Shown piece by piece: positions 11,957-23,837 of a stretch of DNA of 64,000 bases. The DNA is from Evernia prunastri. Taxonomy: Eukaryota; Ascomycota; Lecanoromycetes; Lecanorales; Parmeliaceae. Position 1 is the first letter of the stretch. Every line of letters starts with the position of its first letter. The notes beneath the pieces are model-generated. The model was not told the origin of the DNA, ran no database searches, and worked only from the letters and a program-made list of their open reading frames with translations. The stretch is from the NCBI GenBank assembly GCA_003184365.1, contig NKYR01000036.1:248001-312000 (forward strand), given 5' to 3'. The position numbers and the translations under genes are program-made.

Positions 11957-12291
11957 AACAGCAACACGATAAACCTTCGGAAATATGACACTAGAAGACT
12001 TGATACCCCAAACCGGTATATTATTACAGTAGACTCCTCTAGATGAAATATATTACATCCAAAGCTTTCCTGGATGATCAAGAATCATGGGAAAAGTAAC
12101 GTGGTTAGCGATACATGGCGGGCGAGAGTTGGTGCAAGAAAGCTTCGAGAATCTGGCGAGAAATTTAGCACCCGGCGGAGAAGCCTCCGCTGCGCCCTGT
12201 ATGTAGAGCACAACATTCTTCACTTCTATACCACCATATCTTCCCCTCCCTCATACATATTTTAACCCCCAAACCCGAAATCTCCTCAACA
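11957..12291. other. Intergenic, promoter of the prefoldin gene
   Basis: No gene. It contains a small GCGGAG/CTCCGC hairpin near 12175-12192. A pyrimidine-rich stretch precedes the prefoldin start codon. Confidence 0.4.
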
Positions 12292-13419
12292 ATGGCCACC
12301 ACCACGCAGTCCCAACCCCAGACCAGTGAGTTCCACAACCCAGCCCGACCCAACCCCGCAAACATAACTTCCCTTCTCCCCGCCAACCCCTAAACGCACC
12401 ATCCCCTTCCCCTCCCCCGCTTCCAAACCCCNCCCCCCCCCCCCCCCCCCAAAAAAGCTCACCAGCTAACCAAAACCCCCCTTTCTCTCCTCTCCCCGCA
12501 GTCGACCTCGCATCCCTCCCCACGCCCCAGCTCAACAACGTCAAGAACCAGCTCACGCAGGAACTGCAGCATCTGACCACGTCGTTCGGCCAGCTCAAGG
12601 GGGCGCAGGCCAAGTTTCGGGACTGCGGCATCAGCCTGCAAGATGAGTTGGGGAGGGTTGAGGGTGGGTTGCCCCGGGGCTTTCTTTTTTTCTTGTTTTG
12701 GTTTTTGGGGGGGTTTGAGTGAGGAGGGAGGGGAGAAGGGAGAAGGGAAAGAGGAAGAATGGGGACCGGTAGCATGGTGAAATAATGGCATAATGGCAGC
12801 AGGGAGAAAAGGGAATCGGGTTGTGCGGTTGCTACGATACGTTGGAGACGAGGACGGCGAATGCTTTGTGGGAAGAAAGAGCGAAGAAGGAAGGACTACA
12901 GCGCGATGAAAAAAGGGGCATTAAAATACTGACAAACCCTTCCACAACAGGCACGCCCATCCTCGTCCCCCTGACGCCCTCCCTCTACGTGCCGGGGAAG
13001 CTGGCATCTACAGACGTCGTCCTGGTCGACATCGGCACTGGCTTCTACGTCGAAAAGGTTCGTCGAAAATCGAGTCATGGGTGTGTGTGTATGGTGGTTG
13101 TTTGGTAATTTGTGGGGGGGGGAAAAGGAGGAAAACTTCGAAGCTGACGTGAAAGGGTTCGATCTCACAGACACGGCCGGCCGCGCGCGATTTCTACTCG
13201 CGGAAAGTGGAAGAGCTGGGGAAGAACTTGCGGGATCTGGAGAAGATCGTGCAGGGGAAGCAGGGGAATTTGAGTGTGGTCGAAGATGGTGAGTGTACGC
13301 TCGTTGAAGGGGAGAAGGGCAGGTGGTTACGAAGTGGCTGCTGACTTGGGGGGTTTGCAGTGTTACGACAGAAAGTGATTAGCGAGAGCAGCAATAGTGG
13401 GGCCGAGGGTGAGACGTGA
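12292..13419 (+). CDS. GIM5: Prefoldin subunit 5
   Basis: Alpha-class subunit of the hexameric prefoldin (GimC) co-chaperone, which passes nascent actin and tubulin to the CCT chaperonin in the cytosol. Five exons: 12292-12325, 12502-12663, 12951-13057, 13171-13288, 13361-13419, giving 159 aa, normal for the family. Two coiled-coil helices (about 15-65 and 100-150) flank the beta-hairpin region, recognisable by LVPLTPSLYVPGKL and VLVDIGTGFYVEK. Intron 1 contains a long C run with one undetermined base (12432), so its length is uncertain; the coding sequence is unaffected. The gene converges on the next gene with only 94 bp between. Confidence 0.92.
12428..12450. repeat. Poly-C homopolymer with an undetermined base
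   Basis: A run of about 23 C, with an N at 12432, inside intron 1 of the prefoldin gene. This marks a sequencing or assembly ambiguity. Confidence 0.95.
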
Positions 13420-13513
13420 AGATATTTCATGCAAGAATGGTCTTCTAATATGCTAAGCCAAAGCCGATGCCTGAGCGAAATCCGGGCCTATCTTCAATCA
13501 CCAGCCACCCGAC

Positions 13514-15951
13514 TCAACCCCTGAGGTGGGGCAAGTCTTTCTTGATACCATCTATGAATTTGGTGACGACTTCCACCTTCTTCAGGAAATCAGTCACTGC
13601 AGGATGCGCTTCTTCCACCTTTTCCGAATCGACTGTGCCAGACCTGGATGGAGACGGAAAGAATGTCTCGAGCTTTGGCTCCCATCTAGCTGCTTCCCCA
13701 ATGCCCAAGGTGGAATTGGCTGTGAGAACGGAGTCCCAATCTGTATTGTGTAATGTAGCGCCCCAGTTCGTCTCCACTGGCACATTTTCATTCTTCGGAT
13801 CACCATAGTTGTCGTACCGGGCAATCTCGAATTCCCACTCGGATTGGTGGGCTAGTCGGTATCTCAAGGCTGTCTTCTGCTGGAACGCTGAGGGCTGCAT
13901 GGCGCCAGGAAGATGTTTCTCCCATGTAAACACTCTTTGACCAGTGAGCTCGGTCCTGGTCCTTGGGATCTTTGATAGCTTGACGCTCTTCGCGAATTCT
14001 ATCATCTTAAGATTGATGCGGCTGGGGTCGACACTGTTTTCCGTAGAGACCCGAAGTTTCCAGGAAGCTCCTTCACTAGGAAGATTTCAGTAAAGCTGGT
14101 GAGGAAGGATGTCTGATTGCGGAGAACATACCTGTCAAGTCTGGCCATGAACACTTCCAAGGGGACTGCATTATCTCGACGGTCCATCCTTGTCCATGTC
14201 TCTTGAAATTTTTCATAAACGGTTGGAGTCGCCGGACTACTGCTCCATTCGAGAATGAGGTTCGTTGGTGGGCTATCCGGATTTCTGAATTCGAAACAAG
14301 CGCTGAATGACGGCACGGTCTCTTCCAGTGAGGTTATGGAGCTGTCCATAGGCACGAAGAGTTCAGAGGCCTTTTGGACTTTGGATATAATCGTCGTCGC
14401 ATCTTTCTTGATTTGGAGACTAGGGATCAAGATGAGCAAAGCACAGAGATAGATCTATTTGTCGACTTACTCTCTAATCATGACTCCTTTCGTCCCCGGC
14501 ATATTCACATTATCTATGAATTGTGGAAGGGGAGTGGAGTCTGCCCCTTCTTTCCAACGGTACACTTTCAATGCAAACGTCCCAAATTGAACGCGTACTC
14601 GGACCAAACCACGGTAGTGAGGTAGGAGCGCAATACATTTTCGTAATGAGAGCTCGATCCGGCGAGTGTTCTTGATCCTCAGTCCATTGCACTCAGTAAG
14701 CCATGCGTTGAGAGCCTCCGGGTCCAATGCACTCCCCGTCAACACAGGAATGACGCTTTTGTCTGCCTTTGAATAGCCAAGGAAGGCAGGAAGTACCTTG
14801 ACATCTTTCCTGACCGCTGATGAACTTGGTGGTTCTACCAAAAGCAAGATATCAGGTCGGGCGCTCTTCGCAACATACTCTCTTATCGTCCCTTCTATAC
14901 GGTTCATAGTTTTTTTCACTGACTCTTCTTTATCGCTGAAGATCCTAAAGGATGATAACTTGCTGTCGAAGACAATATGACATCGATGTTGAAAGCGAAT
15001 AGGATCAAATGCCTCCAAGCTGGAGCCCAGGATATCCTCCGGCAGTACTTCGTCGACTGGCCATAGAAAAGTACCAACATATGGAAAGATCCGGTCCTTT
15101 GCTGGCACTTGTTGGAATTCTGAGATTTTTGCCTCCTTCTCCGTCTTCTTCATAGATAAATGATACTGATTACCTATACTTGACATTTCCCTGGCGAATT
15201 TGTCCTTTGCCATTGGCTTTCGTGGAATGTCAACTCGCAAACGACTGTCAACCCAACGCTGAAGCTCGGCCTTCGTGGTCTGGATCTGACGAGCGTCTCC
15301 CCACAGAAGAAGATTGTAATCCTCCACGTGCTGAGGTGGGCGAATGAACGATCCTAGACGAACCCCTATCTCGTCAAACAGCTCGTACATATTCTTCTGA
15401 TTCAGATTATTATCAAAGAAGTCTTTGGGTAGTATGAAGCTGCCAGTGGGGTTGAGTCTTTTCCGGAAGGCGGCCCTAGCTAGGTTGTCTCTCTTGTAGT
15501 TGAGATTGACCCGTGGTCGTGTTCGACGCTGAGCTGAGGGCTTGCCGTGAGTATAAGACTTGGGACGATTTTGGGGCTGGCCGTAAGGACGTCCACTAGA
15601 CTGAGAGCGTTTGTTGACAACAGTCTGAAACCCATCATCTGTCAGAGAGCTAGAGAAATCTCCGGGAACTTGTGCGTGTTCACCATCATCGAAATCATAG
15701 TAATCAGCATAGTCGTCGTCAGAGCTCTCAGATGAGAGGTCAGCCTCTTTTTGTCTCTTCGGATCCCATTCTCTCGCATTCTTGATCTCGTAGGGAATGT
15801 CTTCCTTCTTCTTCTTCGGAGCTGGTTTTGGAAGAGCCGAAGTGTTTGGCGGGACACGACCACTGGTGGCTGTTTGTAATGAAGCCCGATTCCCCTTCTT
15901 GCCACGGCCCACAACCTGCCAGACCTCTTCAGAGGGTTTGCTCGACGACAT
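13514..15951 (-). CDS. Conserved fungal protein of unknown function, possible RNA-binding
   Basis: 776 aa from three exons (15951-14471, 14419-14132, 14075-13514) that join in phase. Residues 1-130 are basic and acidic low complexity, with Asp/Tyr-rich and Ser/Arg patches. From about 150 the protein is folded. One segment near 190-245 (YELFDEIGVRLGSFIRPP, then a beta strand and a QTTKAELQRW helix) has the look of a KH-like alpha/beta fold, which would suit RNA binding; this is inference only. I know such long proteins as uncharacterised in Pezizomycotina and cannot name a pathway. No signal peptide or membrane segment. The 5' side faces a 1.5-kb gene-free stretch. Confidence 0.75.
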
Positions 15952-17450
15952 ATTAGGCCAAGTTTCAGGGTTGACGCCAAAAGGAGGGTGAGATGTCGAA
16001 TGAATAAAATCACCAAGGTAGTGACAAGCTCAAGTCTGGCGAAATCTTTGCAGAAGGTTTCCCAGCTAGCCTCTGTCTGCAAGTACGTGAGTCCAGGCAA
16101 CAGGAGATCCACTTCGAGAGTTGCTTGAATCAAACAAACAATCCAATTGTCAGGCTTCTGTGGAGAGATTTGAGGTTGAAAGGCCCAACTCACAGTGTGT
16201 GTCAGAAGTCAAAGTTAGCTGCAATTGACAGTCACAGCAGGTGTTAGGCTTTGCACCAGTGCCTTCTAACACCAACCTGCGCTAAGGGTGAAGGACAAAT
16301 ATCACTGGAGACTTTGGTATGGATTTGGCGCTCGCTTATTTGCTCAAGTCCCAAGTTTGAATGTCATTCATGAAGGTTGACAAGTAGGCGTGACAGTCTT
16401 GGGCGGAAGAACTTCGAGACTTAATCAGCGTGAACTGTGAGGCCTCGAAATTGCTGCAAGATTTGACTTGATGTCTGCCCTGTTGATCATTAGTCCATGA
16501 TACACTTCTGGAATTGAGAGCAGCGTCCGGAAAACTTGCGTGAAGGATATGGAGATGGAGTTTGAGAGAGATGGAACAGAGTTGCAGCACAGGAGTGTAA
16601 TGTGTAAATGCAGTGGAGGAAGGGGATGCTGCAGCTTCTGAGAGAAAGAATGGATTGTTTGTGACAAATACTATCACTGGAGGTGCGATGAGGGCGAATA
16701 ACAAGGGTCAATGATGAGTGAGGGAGGACGATGAGGATAGTTGATGAGGGAGAGTGTATGCTGAGTGCAATGAGGGTAAACACACCTAGCCTACGCTCAA
16801 GGTACCTTAGCAGGGTAATTTTTTTCTTTCTTTCACAGGGTCCCGAGCTAGAATGACGTGTACTGCTGACGTGCTGCTGTTTGCAGTCTGGGGGACGGAT
16901 ACTTGCATGCTCCAATTTCGTCCAGAGGGTTTCAAGTATGGGGACCTGACGTAAGAAAATGGAATCTTTTTCCCCATGACTGTATATTTATAAATGGGGC
17001 TGGCACTATATATTTACCGACTTCGTAACGTATCGTAACACATCGTGACAGCCAAGACACTCATAATTTCCTTAATGCTCGCAGATTGCATTGGAATCCT
17101 GGTGGATCTAAACTATTTCACCTGAGTGGTTTTTCTTTCACAATCTGGCATTGAACTAATATTGTAGGAGGTCAGTATCTCTCATCATATCTGTTCAACA
17201 GTAGAAGCTGCCATGTATATAAGGCATAAAGCTGCAAATGAGTGGGCTCCATCTGCAATGATCCAGTCGTAAAGAAATCTAGGACACAAACCTCATGAAT
17301 ACTTGTGCATTTTGCAAAGGGGCAGAGAGGCATCTTTTATTCAAGACATTGGCCCTGTGATGAGCATAGGTCACCTGCCTCTAGTCAACGCCTTACTGTC
17401 CGAGCTTGTGCATTCCAGTTAATCGCCCGCTTCCTTCAAGGTGAGCATTG
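15952..17450. other. Long gene-free stretch upstream of the 776-aa gene
   Basis: Several overlapping minus-strand frames (for example around 15952-16193 and 16336-16915) lack domains and splice support. They may be leader or intron sequence of the downstream gene. Nothing recognised. Confidence 0.4.
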
Positions 17451-18129
17451 CTACTTCTTTTTCCTCCTCGTGAATATTCTCCTAATCAGATTGGTACACG
17501 GCACAATGGCCACTCTGGCGAACCAAGGTGTTGCTGATACACTAAGGATCAACCTGAGTGGCAACAAGGCCTTTGTAATTGCATACGCTGTAGCAAACCT
17601 TTCAATTGGTCAGTTATGATGGTCCTACCGCCGTCTTACAATGCAAATTGCAATGCTGAAGGCCAACATACTCAACAACGACCCGGGTCCCTCCTTCCCC
17701 CCGTCCCCACCACTTGTATCTTCTAGCCTTGCCCTCTTCACCCAACCACCCCTTCTTTCTGAAATAGCTCCCAAATTTCTCGACGCCGTCACTGACCCAT
17801 TTCCCTTCGCTGATGAACGGGGGCATCCATTTCGTGTAGTGGAACGTCGCAGCTAGTCCAAAGAGCGGGATCACGGCAGTCAACTCATGGAGTAGCAGAA
17901 ATGCGGATATGTGAGTCAGGGGCGCATTGATCAATGGCGTGGTGTAGCCCTGCAGGAATTTGGGCAGACGGGAGGTGATACGGACGATTCGAGAGCGAGT
18001 CTTTCGGGAGGCTTCGGGATTGATATCATCCGGCTTGGTGGAGAACGGTGCACGCCTTTTGGTCCTCATGGCAGGAGCAGGACGGGTCCATGAAGCCCAT
18101 ATGGCTGTTAGCCTTCGTCCTCTAGTCAT
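17451..18129 (-). CDS. Mitochondrial inner-membrane protein, FAM210/DUF1279 type (Mrx11-like)
   Basis: 201 aa from exons 18129-17672 and 17598-17451, joined across a 73-nt intron with a CTGAC branch point. The N terminus is rich in Arg, Ser and Ala and lacks acidic residues for the first 30 aa, as in a mitochondrial presequence. The DUF1279-type core follows: LPKFLQGYTTPLINAPLTH, a hydrophobic helix with LLHELTAVIPLFGLA, an amphipathic basic region, then FATAYAITKALLPLR and SATPWFAR, and a basic KKK end. Members act in mitochondrial translation or membrane organisation (yeast Mrx11, human FAM210A); the precise role here is inferred. The second exon is essential, because it supplies the conserved ATAYA..K.LLP..R motif. 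Confidence 0.8.
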
Positions 18130-18453
18130 GACATTATAGACTTTTTAATTTGTCTCTCCTGTTGGCTCAGTTGACGTTGCGCTGGCCTGGCGAGCTGTCA
18201 ATTATGAAGTAAAATGGTATTCTAACTACTTTCAAAATCGTGTGGAAAGCAAAATGCCTCACCGTTGATGCCACTTTATTGGGGTCCTGGCTCCCTGGCA
18301 CCCGTCCCGCCTAGCTGGGTCTTGGCAAAATCACGAAAGCCAAAGTGCTTGCATTAGCGTGTCGCGTCGGCGCGTCACCCCCAAGCCCCTCGATATTCAG
18401 AACAGGGAGTGACTGGGGAATACATCGAGAAAGATGCGAACGCATAGTCACTA

Positions 18454-20759
18454 ATGCCTCACAGAACGTCCTCTCTACCGCAGACCGCAACCTCCAAAAT
18501 CGAGCGCGCAAGACGATACCTCTCCGCTGGCGGCGTCGCGCGAGAAGATTCGGACGATGAGTTGGGCCTCGAGGACCTCCCGTGGGAATGGATCTACTCG
18601 CAGGAGCCAGCAGAGAGAGCCGGTGACGAGCGGGAGGTTGTGGGAGCCTGCATGGGAGATTTCCAATGCATGGTCGGCGACTGCGTCTTGTTGAAAGCAG
18701 AGGGCACGAACGAAGCGTGGATCGGTCTTATCTGCACCTTTGAGGAAGACGATGATGGGGAGAAGGCGGCGAATTTCATGTGGTTTTCGACAGAGAAGGA
18801 GATCAGGAATAAGCAGAAGAAGAGGACGGATGCGCTGCCGGTATGTTCAGCGTTCATTTCAAGCTCTCTTCGGTGCTAAGTGTACAACAACAGTACGAAG
18901 TCTACATCACTCCTTCGTGGGACATAAACCCTTTGACCTCAATCAATGGCAAGGCTTCCATCGTCTCAGCCGGGACGTTCAACTCCAAGTATCCATCTGG
19001 GAGGGTGCCGCGATCGTCCAAAGATTTTGGCAAGATCTTCATTTGCAGGAGAGGCTGCAATACTCGAACAGCTACCTATACCGATGAGTTCATTTGGGAA
19101 GATATATACACGTGTGCCGACGACATACTGCCATTGATCGAGCGGGTCCAAAATCAGACCAAGGCAACGAGGAAGAGAAAGAGGGGCGACGTTGCTGACG
19201 AAGACCCTGCGGATGATTGGAATCCCAGCAATGTGCCAGACGAGCCCAGGACGCCGAGTAAGAAGCGCAAGTTTTCCCAAGCTTCGACGCCAACCTCGAA
19301 AGCAAAGCGCACTCCTCAGAAATTCACCACCCCAACGCACAAGCGGATAGTCATCAAGAAACCTCTGACCTTTACGCCCTTGTCCACCCGCATCCTATCC
19401 CCACATCACACATCTTCTCCGTTCCAGCTCGCCCGCACGAATCTCCATGTCTCGTCCGTCCCGCTCACGCTGCCCTGCCGGACCCCCGAGTTCGATACCG
19501 TCTACACCCACCTCGAAGCAGCCATCTCCGCCGGCTCCGGCGCTTGTATCTACATCTCTGGAACGCCTGGCACAGGCAAGACGGCCACGGTACGCGAAGT
19601 CGTCAGTCAGTTGAACGCCAGTGTGCAGGCGGAGGAGCTGGATGATTTCATCTTTGTCGAAATCAACGGCATGAAAGTCACGGATCCGCATCAGAGCTAC
19701 TCACTCTTGTGGGAGGCCTTGAAGGGGGACCGGGTAAGCCCATCGCATGCCCTGGGACTGCTGGAACGGGAGTTTGACCATCCGAGTCCGAGGAGGGTGC
19801 CGTGCGTGGTCCTGATGGATGAGCTGGACCAGCTCGTCACGAAGAATCAGAGCGTCATGTACAACTTCTTCAACTGGCCTGGCCTGCGTCACAGTCGACT
19901 GATCGTGCTGGCTGTGGCCAATACCATGGACTTGCCGGAGCGGACACTGAGCAACAAAATCAGCAGTCGGCTCGGCTTGACGCGGATACTCTTCCCAGGA
20001 TACACACACGAGCAACTGCAGGAGATCATCCGCTCCCGCCTGTCCCACGTCCCGGACAACATCGTCGAGCCGGACGCCATTCAATTCGCCAGTCGAAAAG
20101 TCGCAGCGGTGAGCGGCGACGCAAGACGTGCTCTAGACATCTGTCGGCGAGCCGTCGAAATCGCCGAAGCCGAAAGCATTGCCGCCGAAAACCCACTGCT
20201 GGCTACACCCAGCAAATCTGCAAGGAGAAAGGAGAAGAACGGTACTGCTGCTGCGCACACAAAACCTAAAGGGGCCAAAGTCACCATCGCAACAGTCAAG
20301 CAAGCGATCAATGAGGCAACGTCCAGTCCCTTACAACAGTATCTGAAAGCCTTACCACTAGCAGCGAAATTGTTTCTAGCAGCCCTTGCAGCATGTACGA
20401 GGCGAAGCGGAATCGGCGAATGTGTACTGGGCGACGTAGTAGAGGAGGCGAAAAGGCTCGGCTTGATGGCTGCGGACAACCCAAACGTACATGACTTTCT
20501 ATTGACTGATAGTAGTGCGAGCGCAGGCCAGGAGGACGGCGTAACCACAACGCTCAAGAAAGCGGCAAAAGCAGGCGCCGTGCCCAGAGTATTGGGCATG
20601 GGTTCTGCCGCGGCGGAATTGGCAGCAGCGGGCGTGATTGGGTTGGAGGGCGGGAGAAGGGGTGATAGGGTTGGGAAGGTCAGGTTGGGGGTGGGTGATG
20701 AGGAGGTCAAGCTTGCGTTTAAGGACGATGTAGAGGTGAGAGGATTGGGCTTTGGATAG
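18454..20759 (+). CDS. ORC1: Origin recognition complex subunit 1
   Basis: Largest ORC subunit; binds replication origins in the nucleus and, with Cdc6, loads the MCM helicase. 750 aa from exons 18454-18840 and 18894-20759. A BAH domain occupies about 50-205 (nucleosome contact), followed by a basic disordered linker rich in Lys, Pro and Thr that could carry CDK sites. The AAA+ domain begins near 315, with Walker A GTPGTGKT at 352-359, Walker B LMDELD at about 437-442, sensor-type VLAVANT, and GDARRALDICR as sensor 2. A winged-helix region follows to the C terminus. It is divergent from the mitochondrial gene (324 bp) and convergent with the splicing-factor gene (154 bp). Confidence 0.95.
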
Positions 20760-20913
20760 GACTGAATTGGGTTTGGGATTGGTATACTGCTTTTTGTCGT
20801 CCTAAAGCCTTTTTCAGCTGATACCCCCCGGATTTGTGAACGCCTGCGCTATGATTCGATCATATCTAGAATCAGTAGATCATCAGATGCTCCAAACCGA
20901 TTCCAGTGCAGTC

Positions 20914-22344
20914 CTAGAATTTCTGACGGCCAAGGGTCGGCTTCCACTCAAGTGGATGCGTTTCCGGCGTTGCGTCAGCATTCTGCCTCCAAACCTTGAT
21001 CGTCTTATCTGCCTCTCCACATATCAAGCGCAACCCTGTCTTATCAAACGTTGAAGCGAAGATGCCAGATTCCGCATCCAAAGACCCGGGCTGCGCAGTA
21101 GTATCCAATGACTGATAGCGATGGCCAGTCTTCCAGTCCCAGAACGAGATTGATCCGTTGTCGCCGCCAGAGAAAAGCACATTGTCTTCATTGACGCTCA
21201 AGGTGTTAATGATGGCGTTCTGTCCGTCAAAATTCTGCATGAATGCGCCTTCGGGGCATTTCCACTGCTTGATGCTGCCTGCGCTGCCACTGGCGAACGT
21301 CCATTCTGTAGGGTGGAGAGCAAGAGCTCGGACGCCCTTTTTGTGGTGGGTCAAAACGCCCATCGTCTTTCCAGCCGTCAGATCCCAGAGTCGAACAGTC
21401 GTATCGAGCGACGAAGTGATGATCTGGGGTTCGACTGCTTCGCATTTGAGATCCGAGACTGTCTGCCTATGGCCGCTCAGGACGTGGACGTTGCTTCTTG
21501 TTCTCATATCCCACACTCTCGCAACACCATCCCGACCACCCGTGACTAGCACGTCCAGGGTAGGATGTAGTGCCAATGTGTAGACGCCGCTGAGATGCCC
21601 ATGGTAATGCCGTATAACCTTGTTCGTCTCCAGATCCCAGCATTTGACCATTTTATCCTCCCCGCACGAAAACAGGTACGGATGTCTAGGCGAAACTGCG
21701 AGTCCTCGTACAGTCGATATATGCCCCGTGAGTGTTAACCTCAACGACCCAGACGCCAGATCCCAGATCTTGATCGTTCGATCACCAGCTCCACTCGCAA
21801 ACCACTGGTTATTCGGCTCAACAGCCAGGGCCCGCACCCAGCCCAGATGACCTGATATGACCCGCATAAGTTCCCATGGCGCATGCCAGTCAGGCTTCGG
21901 CTGCTGTATGTTTTCTCTCCGTATCAAGCTCGATGAAGAGCGCCCCGTTGTAGTGCCATGATTATTCGATGTGGTCCCAGATCCAGACGCACGCAATGTC
22001 AGAGCTGTAGATGATCCCCCATTTACTTCGGGTTTAAGTGGGATCCCTTCAATCATTTTGGCTGTTTGGGAGTCAGATCCTTCCTGCTTGACCTTTTTCC
22101 GCCGTGCTCCCGCAGCAGCAACCTTCTGTTTCGCTGCAAGAGCTGGAGGAAGCTCTCGAACATCTTCGTATTCACTTCGTATTCGTGAAGCTAGACCAGC
22201 GCGTTCTGCGAGCTGAAAAGGATTCTCTTGGGGCCGTTCGGCGAAGTATGGTTCTGGTGTGGTGTAATCAGAACCAAAGAGCTCCCTTGTCCTCTTAGCG
22301 GAGTTCTTTGCAAGTGAGTCTATGGGCGCGGAAACGGCAGTCAT
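20914..22344 (-). CDS. PRP46: Pre-mRNA splicing factor Prp46 (PLRG1)
   Basis: Spliceosome component of the Prp19/NineTeen complex, needed for catalytic activation. Single exon, 476 aa. Residues 1-165 are basic and disordered with the family's N-terminal pattern (RTRELFGSDY; RAGLASRIRSEYEDVRELPP). From the WELMRVISGHLGWVRALAVEP segment seven WD40 repeats form the propeller; each shows the GH...WD spacing, for example SGAGDRTIKIWDLASG, SCGEDKMVKCWDLE and TGGRDGVARVWDMR. It shares a 235-bp bidirectional promoter region with the proteasome chaperone gene. Confidence 0.95.
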   Translation of the reverse strand: MTAVSAPIDSLAKNSAKRTRELFGSDYTTPEPYFAERPQENPFQLAERAGLASRIRSEYEDVRELPPALAAKQKVAAAGARRKKVKQEGSDSQTAKMIEGIPLKPEVNGGSSTALTLRASGSGTTSNNHGTTTGRSSSSLIRRENIQQPKPDWHAPWELMRVISGHLGWVRALAVEPNNQWFASGAGDRTIKIWDLASGSLRLTLTGHISTVRGLAVSPRHPYLFSCGEDKMVKCWDLETNKVIRHYHGHLSGVYTLALHPTLDVLVTGGRDGVARVWDMRTRSNVHVLSGHRQTVSDLKCEAVEPQIITSSLDTTVRLWDLTAGKTMGVLTHHKKGVRALALHPTEWTFASGSAGSIKQWKCPEGAFMQNFDGQNAIINTLSVNEDNVLFSGGDNGSISFWDWKTGHRYQSLDTTAQPGSLDAESGIFASTFDKTGLRLICGEADKTIKVWRQNADATPETHPLEWKPTLGRQKF

Positions 22345-22579
22345 TGTTGTACAGTGAAATGAGACAACTTCTCGTGTAGACGTTGTAGACCGCGGAGAGA
22401 AAACATTATGTTGGCAGGGATTGGCCGTTGCCGCTAGGTTTGGAATGGTGACGCTAATCCCAATTGGTCAATGTATCACGAAGGCAGCGAGCTAAAATTT
22501 GACCCTCTCAACATCAAAACACACTTTGAATCTACATCTTCACCATACAATCTCAGTACGTTTTCAACGCACTCGATTC
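22345..22579. promoter_or_regulatory. Bidirectional promoter region of PRP46 and NAS6
   Basis: 235 bp between two start codons facing away from each other. Two CCAAT-like sequences occur: an inverted ATTGG at 22421-22425 and a second one within 22452-22470. Control by CCAAT-binding factor is inference. Confidence 0.45.
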
Positions 22580-23737
22580 ATGATGGACCCCGAACAACAA
22601 TCCAAATTTGCGGTTCATGAGGCCGCTCGAGAGGGCAGAAGTATGCCATGATTGCCTGCTCTGAAATCGGTCCCCTAGCTTACAATACGAAAGCTGCAGC
22701 TGTAGAATCCCTTATTAACGTAACTATTTGGCTTTCCAATTAACCATCCTCAAAGCTAATCACACCAGGCCAATGCTCGGCTTGCCACAAAGCGAGATGA
22801 TGACGAACGGCTTCCTATACATTGGGCTGTGTCCTACAACCAAATACCTATAGTCGAGCTGCTAGTGTCGAGGAAAGACTTCGATCCTGATGTTCAAGTG
22901 CGTTCTTTCCAGTGCAAGGGTGCTTCTGCCATTCTCATAGCTGACGTCCAGGGCAGGATGCTTCAGGCTGGACGCCGTTGATGATTGCTGCGAGTTTGCG
23001 AGACGGTGATGATCTGGTAGATATGCTGCTAAAAAAAGAAGCGGACGTGAACGCAAAGAGTAGGTTTTCACTATCGTGCCATTGACCCAAAAAACTTCGG
23101 GAAACGGGGGTTGAAGTATTCCCATGCTAACTTTTTCCTACGCATCTAGACTACAGTGGACAGGTCAGGTCCTTCTCTAAATCTATCTCACTGCATCATC
23201 TAGACCGAAAGCTGATCCGGCTCGTATTCAGACGGCACTACATTTCACGGCATCAAAAAACAACCTCGAAACAGCACGGAAGCTAATATCCCACGGAGCC
23301 ACGGCTCGAGTGAAAGACAAGCGAGGGCAACTGCCCCTTCACCGAGCTGCTGCTATCGGGTCGGTACCTATGGTGAATCTCATGCTCGAAAACAAAAGTC
23401 CTTTGAATGCCACTGATATCTCTGGTCTTACTGCTTTGCATCATGGTACGTTCGCTCTGTTCTTCTTGGGTCAGGGAATGATGGGATCAGGGCTGATTGC
23501 TCAAAAGCTATCTCGGAAGGGCATGGGGACACTGCGTTGGTACTGCTCAAAGCCGGAGCTGAGACGGATAATAGAGATGTAGACGGGAATTTGGCGATCG
23601 ACTTGGCACCAGACAAGAAGGTAGAATATAAAATCTGACACTTGCATATAGACAGGACTAAAATTTCACACTAGATACGGCAGTTCATCCTGCAAAGCGC
23701 GGAGAGAGAAGGGGTGGACATTGAAGAGTCGAAATAG
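22580..23737 (+). CDS. NAS6: Ankyrin-repeat 26S proteasome assembly chaperone (Nas6/gankyrin)
   Basis: Chaperone that binds the Rpt3 C-terminal domain during assembly of the 19S regulatory particle. Intron-rich: exon 1 is 22580-22640, exon 2 is a 26-nt microexon (22694-22719) encoding AAVESLIN, exon 3 starts at 22769, and two or three further exons follow to the TAG at 23735-23737. Ankyrin repeats appear in order: DERLPIHWAVSYNQIPIVELL, GWTPLMIAASLRDGDDLVDML, GQTALHFTASKNNLETARKL, GQLPLHRAAAIGSVPMVNLM, GLTALHHAISEGHGDTALVL and DGNLAIDLA. About 240 aa, the usual size for Nas6. The start was chosen at the first of two adjacent ATGs. Ends 100 bp from the convergent golgin gene. Confidence 0.88.
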
Positions 23738-23837
23738 TTATCCGTACCCTGAACGAGGTATCCGCCAGAGATCTAGCCCACCCGAACGCCCCAGGATATT
23801 ATACTCGTTAGTACATCGACCCGCTTCCCAGAATGAA

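Noticed and set aside
16336..16915. Overlapping minus-strand frames upstream of the 776-aa gene
   Set aside because: Low complexity (Ser/His/Leu), three overlapping frames of similar length, no conserved motif.
20081..20710. 209-codon minus-strand frame
   Set aside because: Antisense shadow of the ORC1 C-terminal region; Ala/Ser-rich composition with no domain.
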